Below are positions 15,912 to 25,173 of a stretch of 64,000 bases of DNA, in pieces. Under the pieces are notes generated by a model that was given only the letters and a program-made list of their open reading frames with translations, was not told the origin of the DNA and made no database searches. Source of the DNA: Tolypothrix sp. NIES-4075 (GTDB lineage Bacteria; Cyanobacteriota; Cyanobacteriia; Cyanobacteriales; Nostocaceae); NCBI RefSeq assembly GCF_002218085.1, contig NZ_BDUC01000006.1:248001-312000 (forward strand), in the 5' to 3' direction. The position numbers and the translations under genes are program-made. Each line of letters opens with the position of its first letter. Position 1 is the stretch's first letter.

Positions 15912-17102
15912 TTAGCGCTCCTGCTGTGACTTGAGTTGGGAAACGAGAGAATAAGCAAGCTCTACAGCTTGCCAAAGTAATACTTCGTCCTCTTCAAGAC
16001 GAATTGGCTTTACACTTGCTTTGTTTACCTCCTTAGTTTCTAACTGTTCAAGAATCGATGACAGCAGTACACGGGCATAGCTGCCGTATGCAATACCGGA
16101 TATAGAGGAATGGGTGAGGGGAGGAGGGGAGGGGGTCTGTACAGACGCGATAACCTGTGTCTCTACTCCTAACTCTATAGAGACGCGATAACCTGTGTCT
16201 CTACTCCTAACTTTCCTCAGCAGTCCCATTGCTTTTAACTTAGCAACGGTGTAGCTGTTAGTGCCTCCTGCTAACTGCACATATCCCGGTAATTTAGCTG
16301 CCAAAACTTTTTGGGCTAATTTCACTGCCGCGTGAGTGGTGCCATCTCCAATATCTCCACTCATCGGACGACCATCAGTTTGCCAAATTAAGGCATCCTT
16401 TATCGGGGCAATCAGATCGTAAAGTGCGTGTAGATAGTCAATTAAGTTATCGCCATCGGGACAACTAATTGATACTACCTTGAGACGATCTGCCCACGGT
16501 GAAATTGCTTGCCACAATCGTTTAAATTCTGTTAAGCGTCCTACTTGTGTATGAATTTCTACGGCATCTACCCCGGTTGACATTACCAACGGTGCGATCG
16601 CTCCTGGAGTTGAAACATACGACCTTGTATAAATTATATCATAAGGACAAGCTGGTAAACAACGACCGCAGCCGTAGCATTTTTCTGATACAACTCCGGA
16701 AAAATCGTCTTTTATACCGTTAAACACAATTGCTTGCACTGGACAAATCTTTTCACATGGTCTATCGCAGTCCGTAGGACATTCAGTAGGATTAAACTCG
16801 GCTTTGCGGAAATGGGGGTCTTCCCCATCGTTTAAACTGACCATTAACAAAGGGGGCTTTGGATTATTGCCAAAGCCTCGCTTTTCGGCATCCCCAGCTA
16901 GATTTTTGGCTACTTGTAGCGCGGTTTGCGCTGCTGCAATCACCGCAGGATCAGCTGCGACATCTATGCAGTCAGCGCCAGCCAATGTGTAGGCTAATGT
17001 TAAACTACTGACCGCAGGCAGATGCTGGAAACTGGCGCCACAGATGAGCTTGAACCAGTGACCTTCTTTGAGGGAGCGTAAAGGGTTGATGTGATCAGTC
17101 AC
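15912..17102 (-). CDS. ldpA: LdpA, light-dependent period circadian input protein
   Basis: 396 residues. Two iron-sulfur cluster motifs are visible: CPTDCDRPCEKICP near residues 100-113 and CYGCGRCLPACP near 140-151, the hallmark of LdpA. The start MTDHINPLRSLKEGHWFKLI is also family-typical. LdpA senses redox state through its clusters and sets circadian period in response to light, acting with the KaiA/CikA complex in Synechococcus. This copy has an extra segment after AMGLLRKVRSR (about residues 300-335) encoded by a 38-bp tandem duplication plus low-complexity sequence; it does not break the frame. It is followed by the Ycf45-like ATPase gene, 70 bases away. Confidence 0.9.
   Translation of the reverse strand: MTDHINPLRSLKEGHWFKLICGASFQHLPAVSSLTLAYTLAGADCIDVAADPAVIAAAQTALQVAKNLAGDAEKRGFGNNPKPPLLMVSLNDGEDPHFRKAEFNPTECPTDCDRPCEKICPVQAIVFNGIKDDFSGVVSEKCYGCGRCLPACPYDIIYTRSYVSTPGAIAPLVMSTGVDAVEIHTQVGRLTEFKRLWQAISPWADRLKVVSISCPDGDNLIDYLHALYDLIAPIKDALIWQTDGRPMSGDIGDGTTHAAVKLAQKVLAAKLPGYVQLAGGTNSYTVAKLKAMGLLRKVRSRDTGYRVSIELGVETQVIASVQTPSPPPLTHSSISGIAYGSYARVLLSSILEQLETKEVNKASVKPIRLEEDEVLLWQAVELAYSLVSQLKSQQER
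16143..16218. repeat. 38-bp tandem duplication inside ldpA
   Basis: AGACGCGATAACCTGTGTCT and the following CTACTCCTAACT occur at 16143 and again at 16181, a period of 38 bases. As 38 is not a multiple of three, the two copies are read in different frames (minus strand: SRDTGYRVSI and GVETQVIASV). Confidence 0.75.
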
Positions 17103-17232
17103 TTCTCTATTATGCTTATATGTGACTGAAAATTGTACTCATTAGTTAATAAAAAGTTTCGCGTTGCTGTGTCCAGGGTCAAGGAAGAGGCACTCTTAGC
17201 GGGGAGCAGGGGGACAAGAAGACAATTCTTTC

Positions 17233-17266
17233 TCCCCCTCTCCCCATCCCCCCCTCTCTGCCGAGA
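17233..17266. repeat. C-rich low-complexity stretch
   Basis: Pyrimidine-rich CCCCCTCTCC runs, of the same kind seen near 39070-39190 and 39620-39660; part of the interspersed low-complexity repeats of this genome. Confidence 0.35.
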
Positions 17267-17294
17267 AAGAGAAAATTTCAGGTACTACAGCTTA

Positions 17295-19130
17295 TTACCA
17301 TTGAGGTGCGGCTTCGATAAAGTCTAAAACTAATTCTGGGTGAAGAGGTCGAGAAAATAGATATCCTTGAGCGAAATTACATTTTAAATTTCTCAGTTGT
17401 ACTAACTGAAAAGTTGTTTCTACACCTTCAGCGATCGCACTCATCCCCATTGAGTTGGCAATACCGAGCATCGCTGGCACTAACCCCATGCTTTCTTCGT
17501 TTTCCTGCATACGTTTGACAAAGGATTGGTCAATCTTTAAAACATTAAAAGGAAAGTTATACAAATAACTTAACGATGAATAACCCGTACCAAAGTCATC
17601 CATAACTAACTTAATTTTTCGCTCTTTTAATTGTTGTAATTTTTTTTTCAATGCTTGACAGTTTTCCATAATTACGCTTTCTGTAATTTCTATTTCCAGA
17701 CAAGCAGGATTTATTTTAGTTTCTTGAATAATGTGGTCAATTTGTGCTAATAATTTCGGGTCTGAAAACAAGCGCACACTCAAATTCACGCTGATAGTTA
17801 GAGATTTTAGTGTCGAGTTGTGATTTTGCCAAATAGTTAGCTGCTCGCAAGCCGATCGCAATACCCAAATATTGATAGCATGAATCAAACCTGTTTCTTC
17901 CGCAACCGGAATAAACTCTGTAGGAGAAATCAAACCGCGAGTAGGATGTTGCCAACGCACAAGCGCTTCCAATCCAGAGATTTTGCCTGTAACTAAAGAA
18001 ATAATTGGCTGGTAGTAAACGATAAATTCTTGCCGTTCTAAAGCTCTACGCAAATCGTTTTCTAACTCTAAAAGCTGGGTGGCTTTATGATGCATTTCCG
18101 GGTTGAAAACGTGATATCTAGCTTTTCCTAAAGCTTTAGCTCGATACATTGCTGTATCAGCATCTCGCAGCAAATACTCTGGCTTGTCGCAATCACTATT
18201 GCCCCAACTAATGCCAATGCTCGCATTTACAAATACCTCATATCGAGACAATTTAAACGCTAGTGAGAACTGTTGCAGAATATGTTCGGCAACTTGAATC
18301 GCTTGGGTGATGTCTGTTAAATTTTCGAGAAGAATTCCAAATTCATCTCCGCCTAATCGTGCTAAAGTATCAACAGGCAATAAAGATTGTTCTAGGCGAT
18401 TGGCAATCGCTATGAGCAATTCATCTCCCACTAGATGACCAAGAGAATCATTGACAAGTTTAAAGCGATCGCAATCTAAAAACAACACGGCAAATTGAAA
18501 ATCAGTTTCTAGTTGAGCGCGATTCAAAGCTTTTTCTAGTCGTCTAATAAACAAAACTCGATTCGGCAATCCAGTCAGTGAATCATGCAGTGCTGTATTC
18601 AGCAGTTTATTTTGCAGTTGCTGCCGAAAAGTAACTTCTCCCTGAAGTTTTTGTAGAGCCTTTTCTAATTCACCAGTGCGTTGTTTTACTCTTTGTTCTA
18701 GTTCGGTGTTTAATTTCAATATTTCTAGTCGCGCTGTTTTCAACGCTAGTTGATTTTTGACACGTACTAAAACTTCTTCAAACTCAAAAGGTTTGGTAAT
18801 ATAGTCTACACCTCCTGCCCCAAAAGCTTTTACTTTGTCAAAAACGTCATCCAAAGCACTAATAAAAATCACCGGAATATCAGCAGTTGAATCACTCGCT
18901 TTTAAACGCTGACAAACCTTATAGCCATCTACTTCTGGCATCATAATGTCAAGCAAAATTAAATCGGGTAATACTGTTTCACAAGCAGTTAGAGCCATTT
19001 GCCAGTTCAAAGCTTTACGAACGTTATACCCATGCTTTGTCAGCAGTGAGGATAAAACTCGCAAATTATCTGCTGTATCGTCAATAATCAAAATATCTTT
19101 TTTATGAGGATCTAACCGCTTGTAATTCAT
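17295..19130 (-). CDS. Response regulator with GGDEF and EAL domains
   Basis: 611 residues in three parts. A receiver domain (about 10-130) has the phospho-acceptor in LPDLILLDIMMPEVDGYKVC and the conserved Lys in ITKPFEF. A short coiled coil (about 140-175) leads to a diguanylate cyclase domain with an intact active site ARLGGDEFGILL. The EAL domain starts at YYQPIISLVTGKISGLEALV (Glu-Ala-Leu intact) and has MDDFGTGYSSLSYL and the late EGVET motif. It therefore could make or degrade cyclic di-GMP, gated by phosphorylation from a histidine kinase; which activity dominates is unknown. Its ATG overlaps the stop of an upstream reading frame (ATGA), hinting at a lost partner gene. Confidence 0.9.
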   Translation of the reverse strand: MNYKRLDPHKKDILIIDDTADNLRVLSSLLTKHGYNVRKALNWQMALTACETVLPDLILLDIMMPEVDGYKVCQRLKASDSTADIPVIFISALDDVFDKVKAFGAGGVDYITKPFEFEEVLVRVKNQLALKTARLEILKLNTELEQRVKQRTGELEKALQKLQGEVTFRQQLQNKLLNTALHDSLTGLPNRVLFIRRLEKALNRAQLETDFQFAVLFLDCDRFKLVNDSLGHLVGDELLIAIANRLEQSLLPVDTLARLGGDEFGILLENLTDITQAIQVAEHILQQFSLAFKLSRYEVFVNASIGISWGNSDCDKPEYLLRDADTAMYRAKALGKARYHVFNPEMHHKATQLLELENDLRRALERQEFIVYYQPIISLVTGKISGLEALVRWQHPTRGLISPTEFIPVAEETGLIHAINIWVLRSACEQLTIWQNHNSTLKSLTISVNLSVRLFSDPKLLAQIDHIIQETKINPACLEIEITESVIMENCQALKKKLQQLKERKIKLVMDDFGTGYSSLSYLYNFPFNVLKIDQSFVKRMQENEESMGLVPAMLGIANSMGMSAIAEGVETTFQLVQLRNLKCNFAQGYLFSRPLHPELVLDFIEAAPQW

Positions 19131-19266
19131 TCTGCCTTTGCTCTAGTTAATTCCATAATTTTCTCAAATTGATAGTTGTTTGCTAAACCTCGGAAAATGC
19201 GGAAAATTAGCGGGTTATTTTGAGCAATTTGTTTAAGAAATTCTAAAATTACTTTTTTCCCACTAC
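19127..19266 (-). pseudogene. C-terminal scrap of a gene upstream of the GGDEF/EAL regulator
   Basis: A minus-strand frame without start codon reads GKKVILEFLKQIAQNNPLIF, then RIFRGLANNYQFEKIMELTR and AKAE, and stops in an ATGA overlap with the regulator at 19127-19130. The NPLI...LANN-QFEEIM type ending is what I associate with the tail of cyanobacterial multidomain histidine kinases. The kinase body is missing upstream (stop codon near 19270), so this looks like the remnant of a coupled sensor kinase gene. Confidence 0.4.
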
Positions 19267-19269
19267 AAG

Positions 19270-20511
19270 ATTACCTATTTTCTTCTTTCTTTTGTTACTA
19301 CCATTGGTACAACTAACTGCTGCATGGTGAACATGTGCTTTCCACTCAGCTTGATTTGTGATAAATGCTGACTAAGGTCGGTTTGAGTCGTAATTATCTG
19401 GGTTTCTTGACAAACAACTTTTCTATTTATGGTTTCTACTTAGTTGATATATTTCACCTCCAGTGCGTATTTTATCTAATAGTACTTATGTACGTACTTG
19501 CGGCTAATGGCTAAACTTAGTCTTGTTCTTTGTTGTGATTGTCTCTTAGTTTCAGTTTGCCCAAAAGCTTGAAGAAGTATGTCAATTTATTTAAGTGCGA
19601 TACCGATACCTGTGTCTTGTATTTCAAAGATTAGATGGGGTACAGGAAGTGGGGGGAGATGAGGGTTTCCGAGGGAACCCCTACGTTCCATTCAAAATTC
19701 AAAAAAATTCAAAATGCACGCATTAAGAATTTTGCATTTTGAATTATTGTGTCCCCAAGTCGTCTTCCTTGTCTCCCTTATCCCCCTGTCTCCCTTTGAT
19801 GCCTGCGGCAACGCTACGCGAACGGACGAAACCGAGCGCGAGAACTTTGCGCTTCTAACTAGGTTGTCTGTGAGCAAAGATGAATATTTCACTCGCAAGC
19901 TGTCAATGAGTGCCTATTTTTTATGAAACCCCAGTCTTAGCCGCTACTACAAACTAATTTTAGTATTAATTAATACTAAGATTTTATGGTAGATTTCACG
20001 CACAGTTAGTGTCGATAACATTTTTGTTTATCGTTTTCCTCAAAGGTAAATTTGCGGATCGGGGATGATAATAAAAGTTACATTAATATATTAAATGTAT
20101 TTTTTCATACATTTTTATTAGATATTTTTATGATAAATATTTATAAAATATATAATTAAACGAATCGGCAAGATACCAAAAAAAGATAGAGAACAAATTG
20201 AAGAAGGCAGAAGTACGCTCGTCTCTTGGCAGAAGGTTCCGTAAGATCGGGGATTCAGACCCCTCCTAAACGTAGCGACTGAACTGTGTTCAGTCGGGGT
20301 CTTAAACCCTTGTTCCCAACTCTTGGAGACGCTGCCGGAACGGTCACCCGCGTCGGTGTGGAACCAGAATTCCCTTCAGCATAGCTGCCTCCACACCGAC
20401 GCCTTTCCCGATAAAAATAGAGTGCGTTAAACTACATCAACGCACCCACTAAAATTGAAAATATACTTGACAAACAGGCTTTACTTTTCAGACATTCTAT
20501 AACAGAGAATG
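19270..20511. other. Gene desert rich in hairpins and repeats
   Basis: No credible coding frame. Contents: an inverted repeat with arms AATTCAAAATGC (19706-19717) and GCATTTTGAATT (19734-19745); a repeat-like stretch around 19797-19830; very AT-rich DNA at 20075-20160; and a run of strong hairpins at 20230-20445 described separately. Confidence 0.5.
20235..20445. other. Cluster of strong hairpins, possible structured RNA or terminator block
   Basis: Three stem-loops lie close together: GACTGAAC-TGT-GTTCAGTC (about 20278-20296), a 12-bp stem GCGTCGGTGTGG (20350-20361) / CCACACCGACGC (20391-20402), and GTGCGTT (20422-20428) / AACGCAC (20439-20445). GGGGATTCAGACCCC (about 20250-20264) and GGGGTCTTAAACCC (about 20297-20310) form further short palindromes. 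They follow the 3' end of the signal peptidase pseudogene. I recognise no named RNA family. Confidence 0.4.
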
Positions 20512-21117
20512 TCAATTATTTAGTTCGCCAATATGATTTAAAGGCCAAAAGCGAACTACTGCACGTCCAATAATATTCTCACGCGGGACAATGCCCCAAC
20601 AGCGACCATCATAGCTATTTATTCGGTTGTCACCTAGTACCAAGTATGAATTTGCGGGTATAGTAACTGGTCCAGACAAATAAGGTGGCTGCTTTCCTAT
20701 GGTGCAAACATCAATCGATGTCCACGGTTGAGAGTTAAAGTAATTATCTTCCAAGAGAGGTTTGTTGTTGACGTAAACTTTGCCCTCCCGGAGTTCTACC
20801 TTTTCTCCGGGTAATGCAATTACACGTTTAATAAAAGCATCGTGGTATTGTTCTTTCTGAAGTTCCTGGTAGGTGAAAATACCACAATGTCTCCCCGTTT
20901 TGGCTGACTAAAGTGGTAGCTCACCTTGTCTACAATAAACTTATCATCAATTTGTAAAGTCGGCTCCATTGACCCGGAAAGGACGTTGAAAGCTTGCGCG
21001 GCAATCATTGCGTATCCCAAAAGCAAAAATCAAACTTAGTCCAATAGTTTTAGTTGTCTCTATCCATAAATTTGGGATGTTTGAAGATGGCGATACTCGA
21101 TTTTGCTTGCGACTCAT
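20512..21117 (-). pseudogene. Signal peptidase I, frameshifted tandem copy
   Basis: Three frames join to a second signal peptidase I: the first starts at an ATG at 21115-21117 (MSRKQNRVSPSSNIPNLWIE, then GLSLIFAFGIR), the second gives AAQAFNVLSGSMEPTLQIDD with the catalytic Ser, then KRGDIVVFSPT, and the third gives ELQKEQYHDAFIKRVIALPG with the catalytic Lys, ending NHIGELNN. Breaks lie near 21010 and near 20870, each explained by a one- or two-base change. It is a paralogue of the intact gene at 21147-21794 just upstream, so it arose by tandem duplication and decayed. Sequencing error would have to hit twice to give this pattern. Confidence 0.8.
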
Positions 21118-21146
21118 TGTGGTATATTTCCCTTGCGAAATTATCT

Positions 21147-21794
21147 TTAATTCGGATACAGTGGTGTCTTATTATCGATCGCACCAATATGATTTATGGG
21201 CCAAAAACGAAGTACAGCACGACCAATAATGTTTTCGCGAGGGACAACACCCCAACAGCGACCATCATAACTCTGGGTGCGGTTGTCTCCTAACACTAGA
21301 TATGAGTTAGGTGGTATAGTGACGGGTTTGGATAAAAAAGGTGGCTGCGGTCCTGAGGTGCAAACTTCTTTTTCTGTACGTAAGTTTTTATTGAGGTAAT
21401 TGGTTTCCAGAAGCGGTTTGTTATTGATGTATACTTTGCCATCCCTCAGTTCTACTTTTTCTCCCGGTAAACCAATTACACGTTTAATAAAAGCATCTTG
21501 ATATTGTTCTTTTTGCAACTCTTCTGTAGGCGAAAATACTACAATATCTCCTCGGTGTGGGTCAGAAAATTTATACTTCAACTTATCAACAATGATTTTG
21601 TCTGCCTCCCACTGATTTTCCGAACCGTGCAGGGTAGGTTCCATTGAACCAGAGGGAATCCAGCGAGCTTCCGCCACAAAGGTGCGAATTCCCAAAGCAA
21701 GAATTATACTTAATACAACTGTTCTACCTAGTTCTGCGATCCAGGAATTATCAGGTTGTTGGTTAGAGTTGTTATCAGACACTTTATTATGCAT
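21147..21794 (-). CDS. lepB: Signal peptidase I
   Basis: 215 residues from the ATG at 21792-21794 (MHNKVSDNNS; a TTG four codons earlier is less likely). One membrane helix near residues 25-45 (ELGRTVVLSIILALGIRTFV) anchors the enzyme; the catalytic Ser is in WIPSGSMEPTL and the general-base Lys in DAFIKRVIGLPGEKVELRDG. GDNRTQSYDGRCWG and GRAVLRFWPINHIG are the conserved C-terminal boxes. It removes signal peptides from Sec- and Tat-exported proteins on the trans side of plasma and thylakoid membranes. Intact, unlike its tandem copy downstream. The many small secreted proteins at 46-52 kb would be substrates of such an enzyme. Confidence 0.92.
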   Translation of the reverse strand: MHNKVSDNNSNQQPDNSWIAELGRTVVLSIILALGIRTFVAEARWIPSGSMEPTLHGSENQWEADKIIVDKLKYKFSDPHRGDIVVFSPTEELQKEQYQDAFIKRVIGLPGEKVELRDGKVYINNKPLLETNYLNKNLRTEKEVCTSGPQPPFLSKPVTIPPNSYLVLGDNRTQSYDGRCWGVVPRENIIGRAVLRFWPINHIGAIDNKTPLYPN

Positions 21795-22041
21795 TAAATT
21801 ACACAAGTAAAAGGAAGATGCAGGTAATTAAACTACGACAGTCACTGTATTCGTTCATCTTAACCGGGGAAATGTGATTTTCTGGTTATTTTCGCATCTT
21901 GATATGGTGATTCCTAGTTAAAAAATAAACTTTTTTGTCACCAAAGTGCGAAAATTTGTTAAGAATAGTGCAACCAATTTAACCCAAAAGAATTATTTTC
22001 TGTCACGATAAAAGCTAATTTTCCTTCTGGCTCTTAATTCC

Positions 22042-23361
22042 ATGTCATCTCCAAAAAGTTTACTGATTCGCCGCGCTCGCATTATTCTACCTAATGGTGA
22101 GTTAATAGTAGGGGATGTCCTGACCCGCGATCGCCAAATTATAAAAGTCGCTCCAGAAATCTCCACGGCAGCACCAACAACAGAAATTGACGCAAATGGG
22201 TTAACTTTGTTGCCTGGGGTAATTGACCCGCAAGTACACTTCCGGGAACCAGGACTAGAACACAAAGAAGACTTGTTCACTGCCAGTTGTGCTTGTGCCA
22301 AAGGGGGAGTTACCTCCTTTTTGGAAATGCCGAATACTCGTCCCCTGACGATTACCCAGCAAGCTTTAGACGACAAGTTGCAACGTGCCGAAAGCAAGTG
22401 CCTGGTTAATTATGGCTTTTTTATTGGCGCAACTCCAGAGAATCTCCCAGATTTGTTGAATGCCAAGCCGACACCAGGAATTAAAATTTTTATGGGGTCA
22501 ATGCACGGTCACTTGCTGGTGGATGCAGATGCGGCTTTAGAAGCTATATTTGCTAAAGGCGATCGCTTAATAGCCGTTCACGCTGAAGATCAAGCTAGAA
22601 TCAATCAACGTCGCCAGGAATTTGCCGGAATTCACGATGTAGCTGTTCACTCGCAAATCCAAGATAATCAAGCGGCACTTTTGGCAACTAAGCTGGCGTT
22701 AAAACTTTCTAAAAAATACCAACGTCGGCTGCATATTCTGCATATGTCAACGGCAGAAGAAGCCGACTTGCTGCGCCATTATAAACCGAGTTGGGTAACA
22801 GCAGAGGTAACACCACAACATTTATTGTTAAACACCAGCGCTTATGAGAAAATTGGCACTTTGGCGCAGATGAATCCACCTTTGCGATCGCCTCACGATA
22901 ACGAAGTTCTTTGGCAAGCTTTGCGCGATGGCGTGATTGATTTCATCGCTACAGATCATGCACCTCACACTTTAGAGGAGAAGGCTCTAGAATATCCCAA
23001 CAGCCCTTCTGGAATGCCTGGGGTAGAAACTTCTTTAGCTTTAATGTTAACTGCTGCCATGCAGGGGCAATGTAGTGTTGCCCAAGTTGTGAATTGGATG
23101 TCAACCGCTGTGGCTTCATCGTATGGTATTCCTAATAAAGGAGCGATCGCACCTGGTTATGATGCTGATTTAGTTTTGGTAGATTTGCAAACCTACCACC
23201 AAGTCAAGCGCGAAGAATTGTTAACTAAATGTGGTTGGAGTCCCTTTGAAGGCTGGAATCTCACCGGATGGGCACATACAACTATTGTCGGTGGTGAAAT
23301 TGTTTATCACAAAGGCAAGTTGAATACCGATGTGCGGGGTCAAGCAATAAATTTTTTGTAA
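22042..23361 (+). CDS. pyrC: Dihydroorotase
   Basis: 439 residues, class I dihydroorotase. The zinc-binding motif is visible as DPQVHFREPGLEHKED; further metal ligands are likely in HAEDQARINQ and LHILHMSTAEEADL, and the late DFIATDHAPHTLEEKAL contains the catalytic Asp. It closes carbamoyl-aspartate to dihydroorotate in pyrimidine biosynthesis, in the cytoplasm. The start ATG is preceded by an A/T-rich leader and the gene ends at a clear intrinsic terminator. It stands alone, as is usual for pyr genes in cyanobacteria. Confidence 0.93.
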   Translation: MSSPKSLLIRRARIILPNGELIVGDVLTRDRQIIKVAPEISTAAPTTEIDANGLTLLPGVIDPQVHFREPGLEHKEDLFTASCACAKGGVTSFLEMPNTRPLTITQQALDDKLQRAESKCLVNYGFFIGATPENLPDLLNAKPTPGIKIFMGSMHGHLLVDADAALEAIFAKGDRLIAVHAEDQARINQRRQEFAGIHDVAVHSQIQDNQAALLATKLALKLSKKYQRRLHILHMSTAEEADLLRHYKPSWVTAEVTPQHLLLNTSAYEKIGTLAQMNPPLRSPHDNEVLWQALRDGVIDFIATDHAPHTLEEKALEYPNSPSGMPGVETSLALMLTAAMQGQCSVAQVVNWMSTAVASSYGIPNKGAIAPGYDADLVLVDLQTYHQVKREELLTKCGWSPFEGWNLTGWAHTTIVGGEIVYHKGKLNTDVRGQAINFL

Positions 23362-23373
23362 AACTTTAAACTC

Positions 23374-23410
23374 AGAACCCCGGTTTCGTAAAAGTTACCG
23401 GGGTTCTTTT
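23374..23410 (+). terminator. Intrinsic terminator of pyrC
   Basis: AGAACCCCGGT pairs with ACCGGGGTTCT around a 12-nt loop and is followed by a T-run, 12 bases after the pyrC stop. Textbook Rho-independent terminator. Confidence 0.85.
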
Positions 23411-23692
23411 GAAGGTTTATTAGAAGTCAGAAATTTACGTCTCAATTTTACTTACGCCTTCAGCAAACATTTAAGAGATAATGCATCAAATTTGCTTGAG
23501 ATATTTGCTATTTTTGATGCGACAAATCATGTTGACTGACTTGGGAGAATAAAGGCGATCGCTTCAAACATTTTCACCCTAAGCGTGCATCTCGGTAAAG
23601 ATATCAATGTGAAGACAGTTTGAAAAACCTATCTCGTATTTCTACCAAAATAGATTTTCGGGCGTTGCACTATAGTTGGTTAACCTGCTTTG

Positions 23693-23797
23693 GGGAGATC
23701 CAAAAAATAAAATATCCAGCCGTGTATTGAAATAATTGGTTGCGGATAAGGGCATCGCTTGTTATGCCGGGATGATATTTTATTACTTGTAAGTGCC
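23693..23797 (-). mobile_element. MITE-like element, copy 2 (about 105 bp)
   Basis: Reverse complement of the element at 1087-1190, nearly identical throughout, including the ends GGGAGATCC and AAGTGCC. It is the same miniature element in a non-coding context. Confidence 0.65.
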
Positions 23798-23999
23798 TTG
23801 GCTTCAGTATTAACTACATCATTGGTGATAACAGTATATTTTTATCGTAAAAAAATCAAATAAATTTATATCATTAACTTGTAATTAGCGATTTCTACTG
23901 AGTACATTTTCAAATCAACTTGGCAATACTAATAATAGACCTCAAAACTCATTCTTTTTTGCACTATTGCAACATAGCCGTTTTTTTCCTACCCCTTTC

Positions 24000-24085
24000 A
24001 CGCGGCTATGCTCTACTTGGGGAGCCACCCCTTGGCGAACGCATGTGCGTGTCGTAGACAAGCGCCTCTCACGAGTGGGATAAGA
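24000..24085. repeat. Dispersed repeat of the GTCGTAGACA type
   Basis: Contains CGCGGCTATGCTC, GGCGAACGCATGTGCG and GTGTCGTAGACAAGCGCC. Related pieces with the GTCGTAGACATCGC core are at 34162-34215 (inverted) and 43858-43890. They behave as interspersed palindromic repeats. Confidence 0.4.
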
Positions 24086-25173
24086 CCATACTAGCGCTTT
24101 CCTTTCTCCTTTGAGAGTGCAAAAAGTCTAATAAGGATAAGTTAAAGTAATTATGAATAATTTGATAATTTTTTAACTTTTCCGCTTGCTTTGGGTGCTT
24201 ACTAACTGGATTCATTCTTTGAAGAACTATCTAAGAATCAATTTGGTTAAATTAGGCTGAAAAAAATTTGTCAGCACTTCTTACTTTCATTAATACAAAA
24301 CTGGTATGCACTTAGTTTATACACATGAACAAATCTAGCTTTTTTCATTTATTGTCCCTCGTTATTTATGGAATTTATTTGACTAGAACTTGTATTTGGA
24401 TGTAACAAAGACGAGAAAACTGCTAATAACTACTGTTTGTTATGTGGTGATGAGCCAAAAAGCAGCTAGTCCACAAACGACAACAGACTGTGAAGATGCG
24501 CTTACGAGTAGACTCAGTTGCTTAAGTCATGGAAATTACTCTATCCCGATGTGAAGCAAGCAGCAAGCAGCATTGGTAGGAGTTGAGAGCAGATACCATA
24601 AATCGGGCAAAGTTCGTAGTCTCTCAGCCGCAAAAATACTGCTGTACCGAGAATTGTTTTGTAATTGAGTCATAAAGCATATACGTATTTATAATTAAAA
24701 GTACGTATAACATCATTTACATTGGCTATCAAATCATCAAATGTAAATGCTTGATAAATCTATCGTTGTAGAAAAATATTTAGCAAAAGCTGGTAACTAA
24801 AATGACAAACTTTGAAAATGACTGTGACGAGCGCGGTAGTGGCAGATTTGACCAGCCCTCAATTTGACATCGACTGTTTTCGGACATTTTGTGGTGGAGC
24901 GAGTGAGTGTTGATGGTACGACTAGCAGATGTGCAAGCTAGCCGATATTGCCAATTTCCTAATCGAAAAAGTGGGGAACGTTCTTTGTGCGATCGCTTGC
25001 TGATTAGTTGAGCGTCACGCTGACGATGGACGACAATTATCTTAACAGCAAATGCGTGTTTCGGTGGTATTATTCCACTGACGGACAATCCGCTATTCCC
25101 CTGCAAAGTTGACAAGTGCGTTCATTTCGGCTTGAGTTATAAAACAAGCGTGTCTTGCTTCCATTGGCAAGAG

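Larger units (their letters stand above)
23411..25173. other. 1.76-kb gene desert between pyrC and tsaE
   Basis: Apart from the MITE copy at 23693-23797 and a repeat around 24000-24085, I see no supported gene. Directly after the MITE a plus-strand frame encodes a single membrane-helix-like tail (LASVLTTSLVITVYFYRKK, ending at about 23862) without a start codon, perhaps the end of a small membrane protein gene displaced by the element. Frames around 24396-24550 and 24780-25115 are open but have no recognisable protein character. The length would allow an unrecognised RNA gene. Confidence 0.4.

Noticed and set aside
15842..15958. N-terminal extension of the Ycf45-like ATPase
   Set aside because: It would overlap ldpA, and the family start MTITDD lies downstream of it.
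24780..25115. 111-codon minus-strand frame in the gene desert
   Set aside because: No motif, no signal, odd composition and no ribosome binding site; I cannot support it as a gene.
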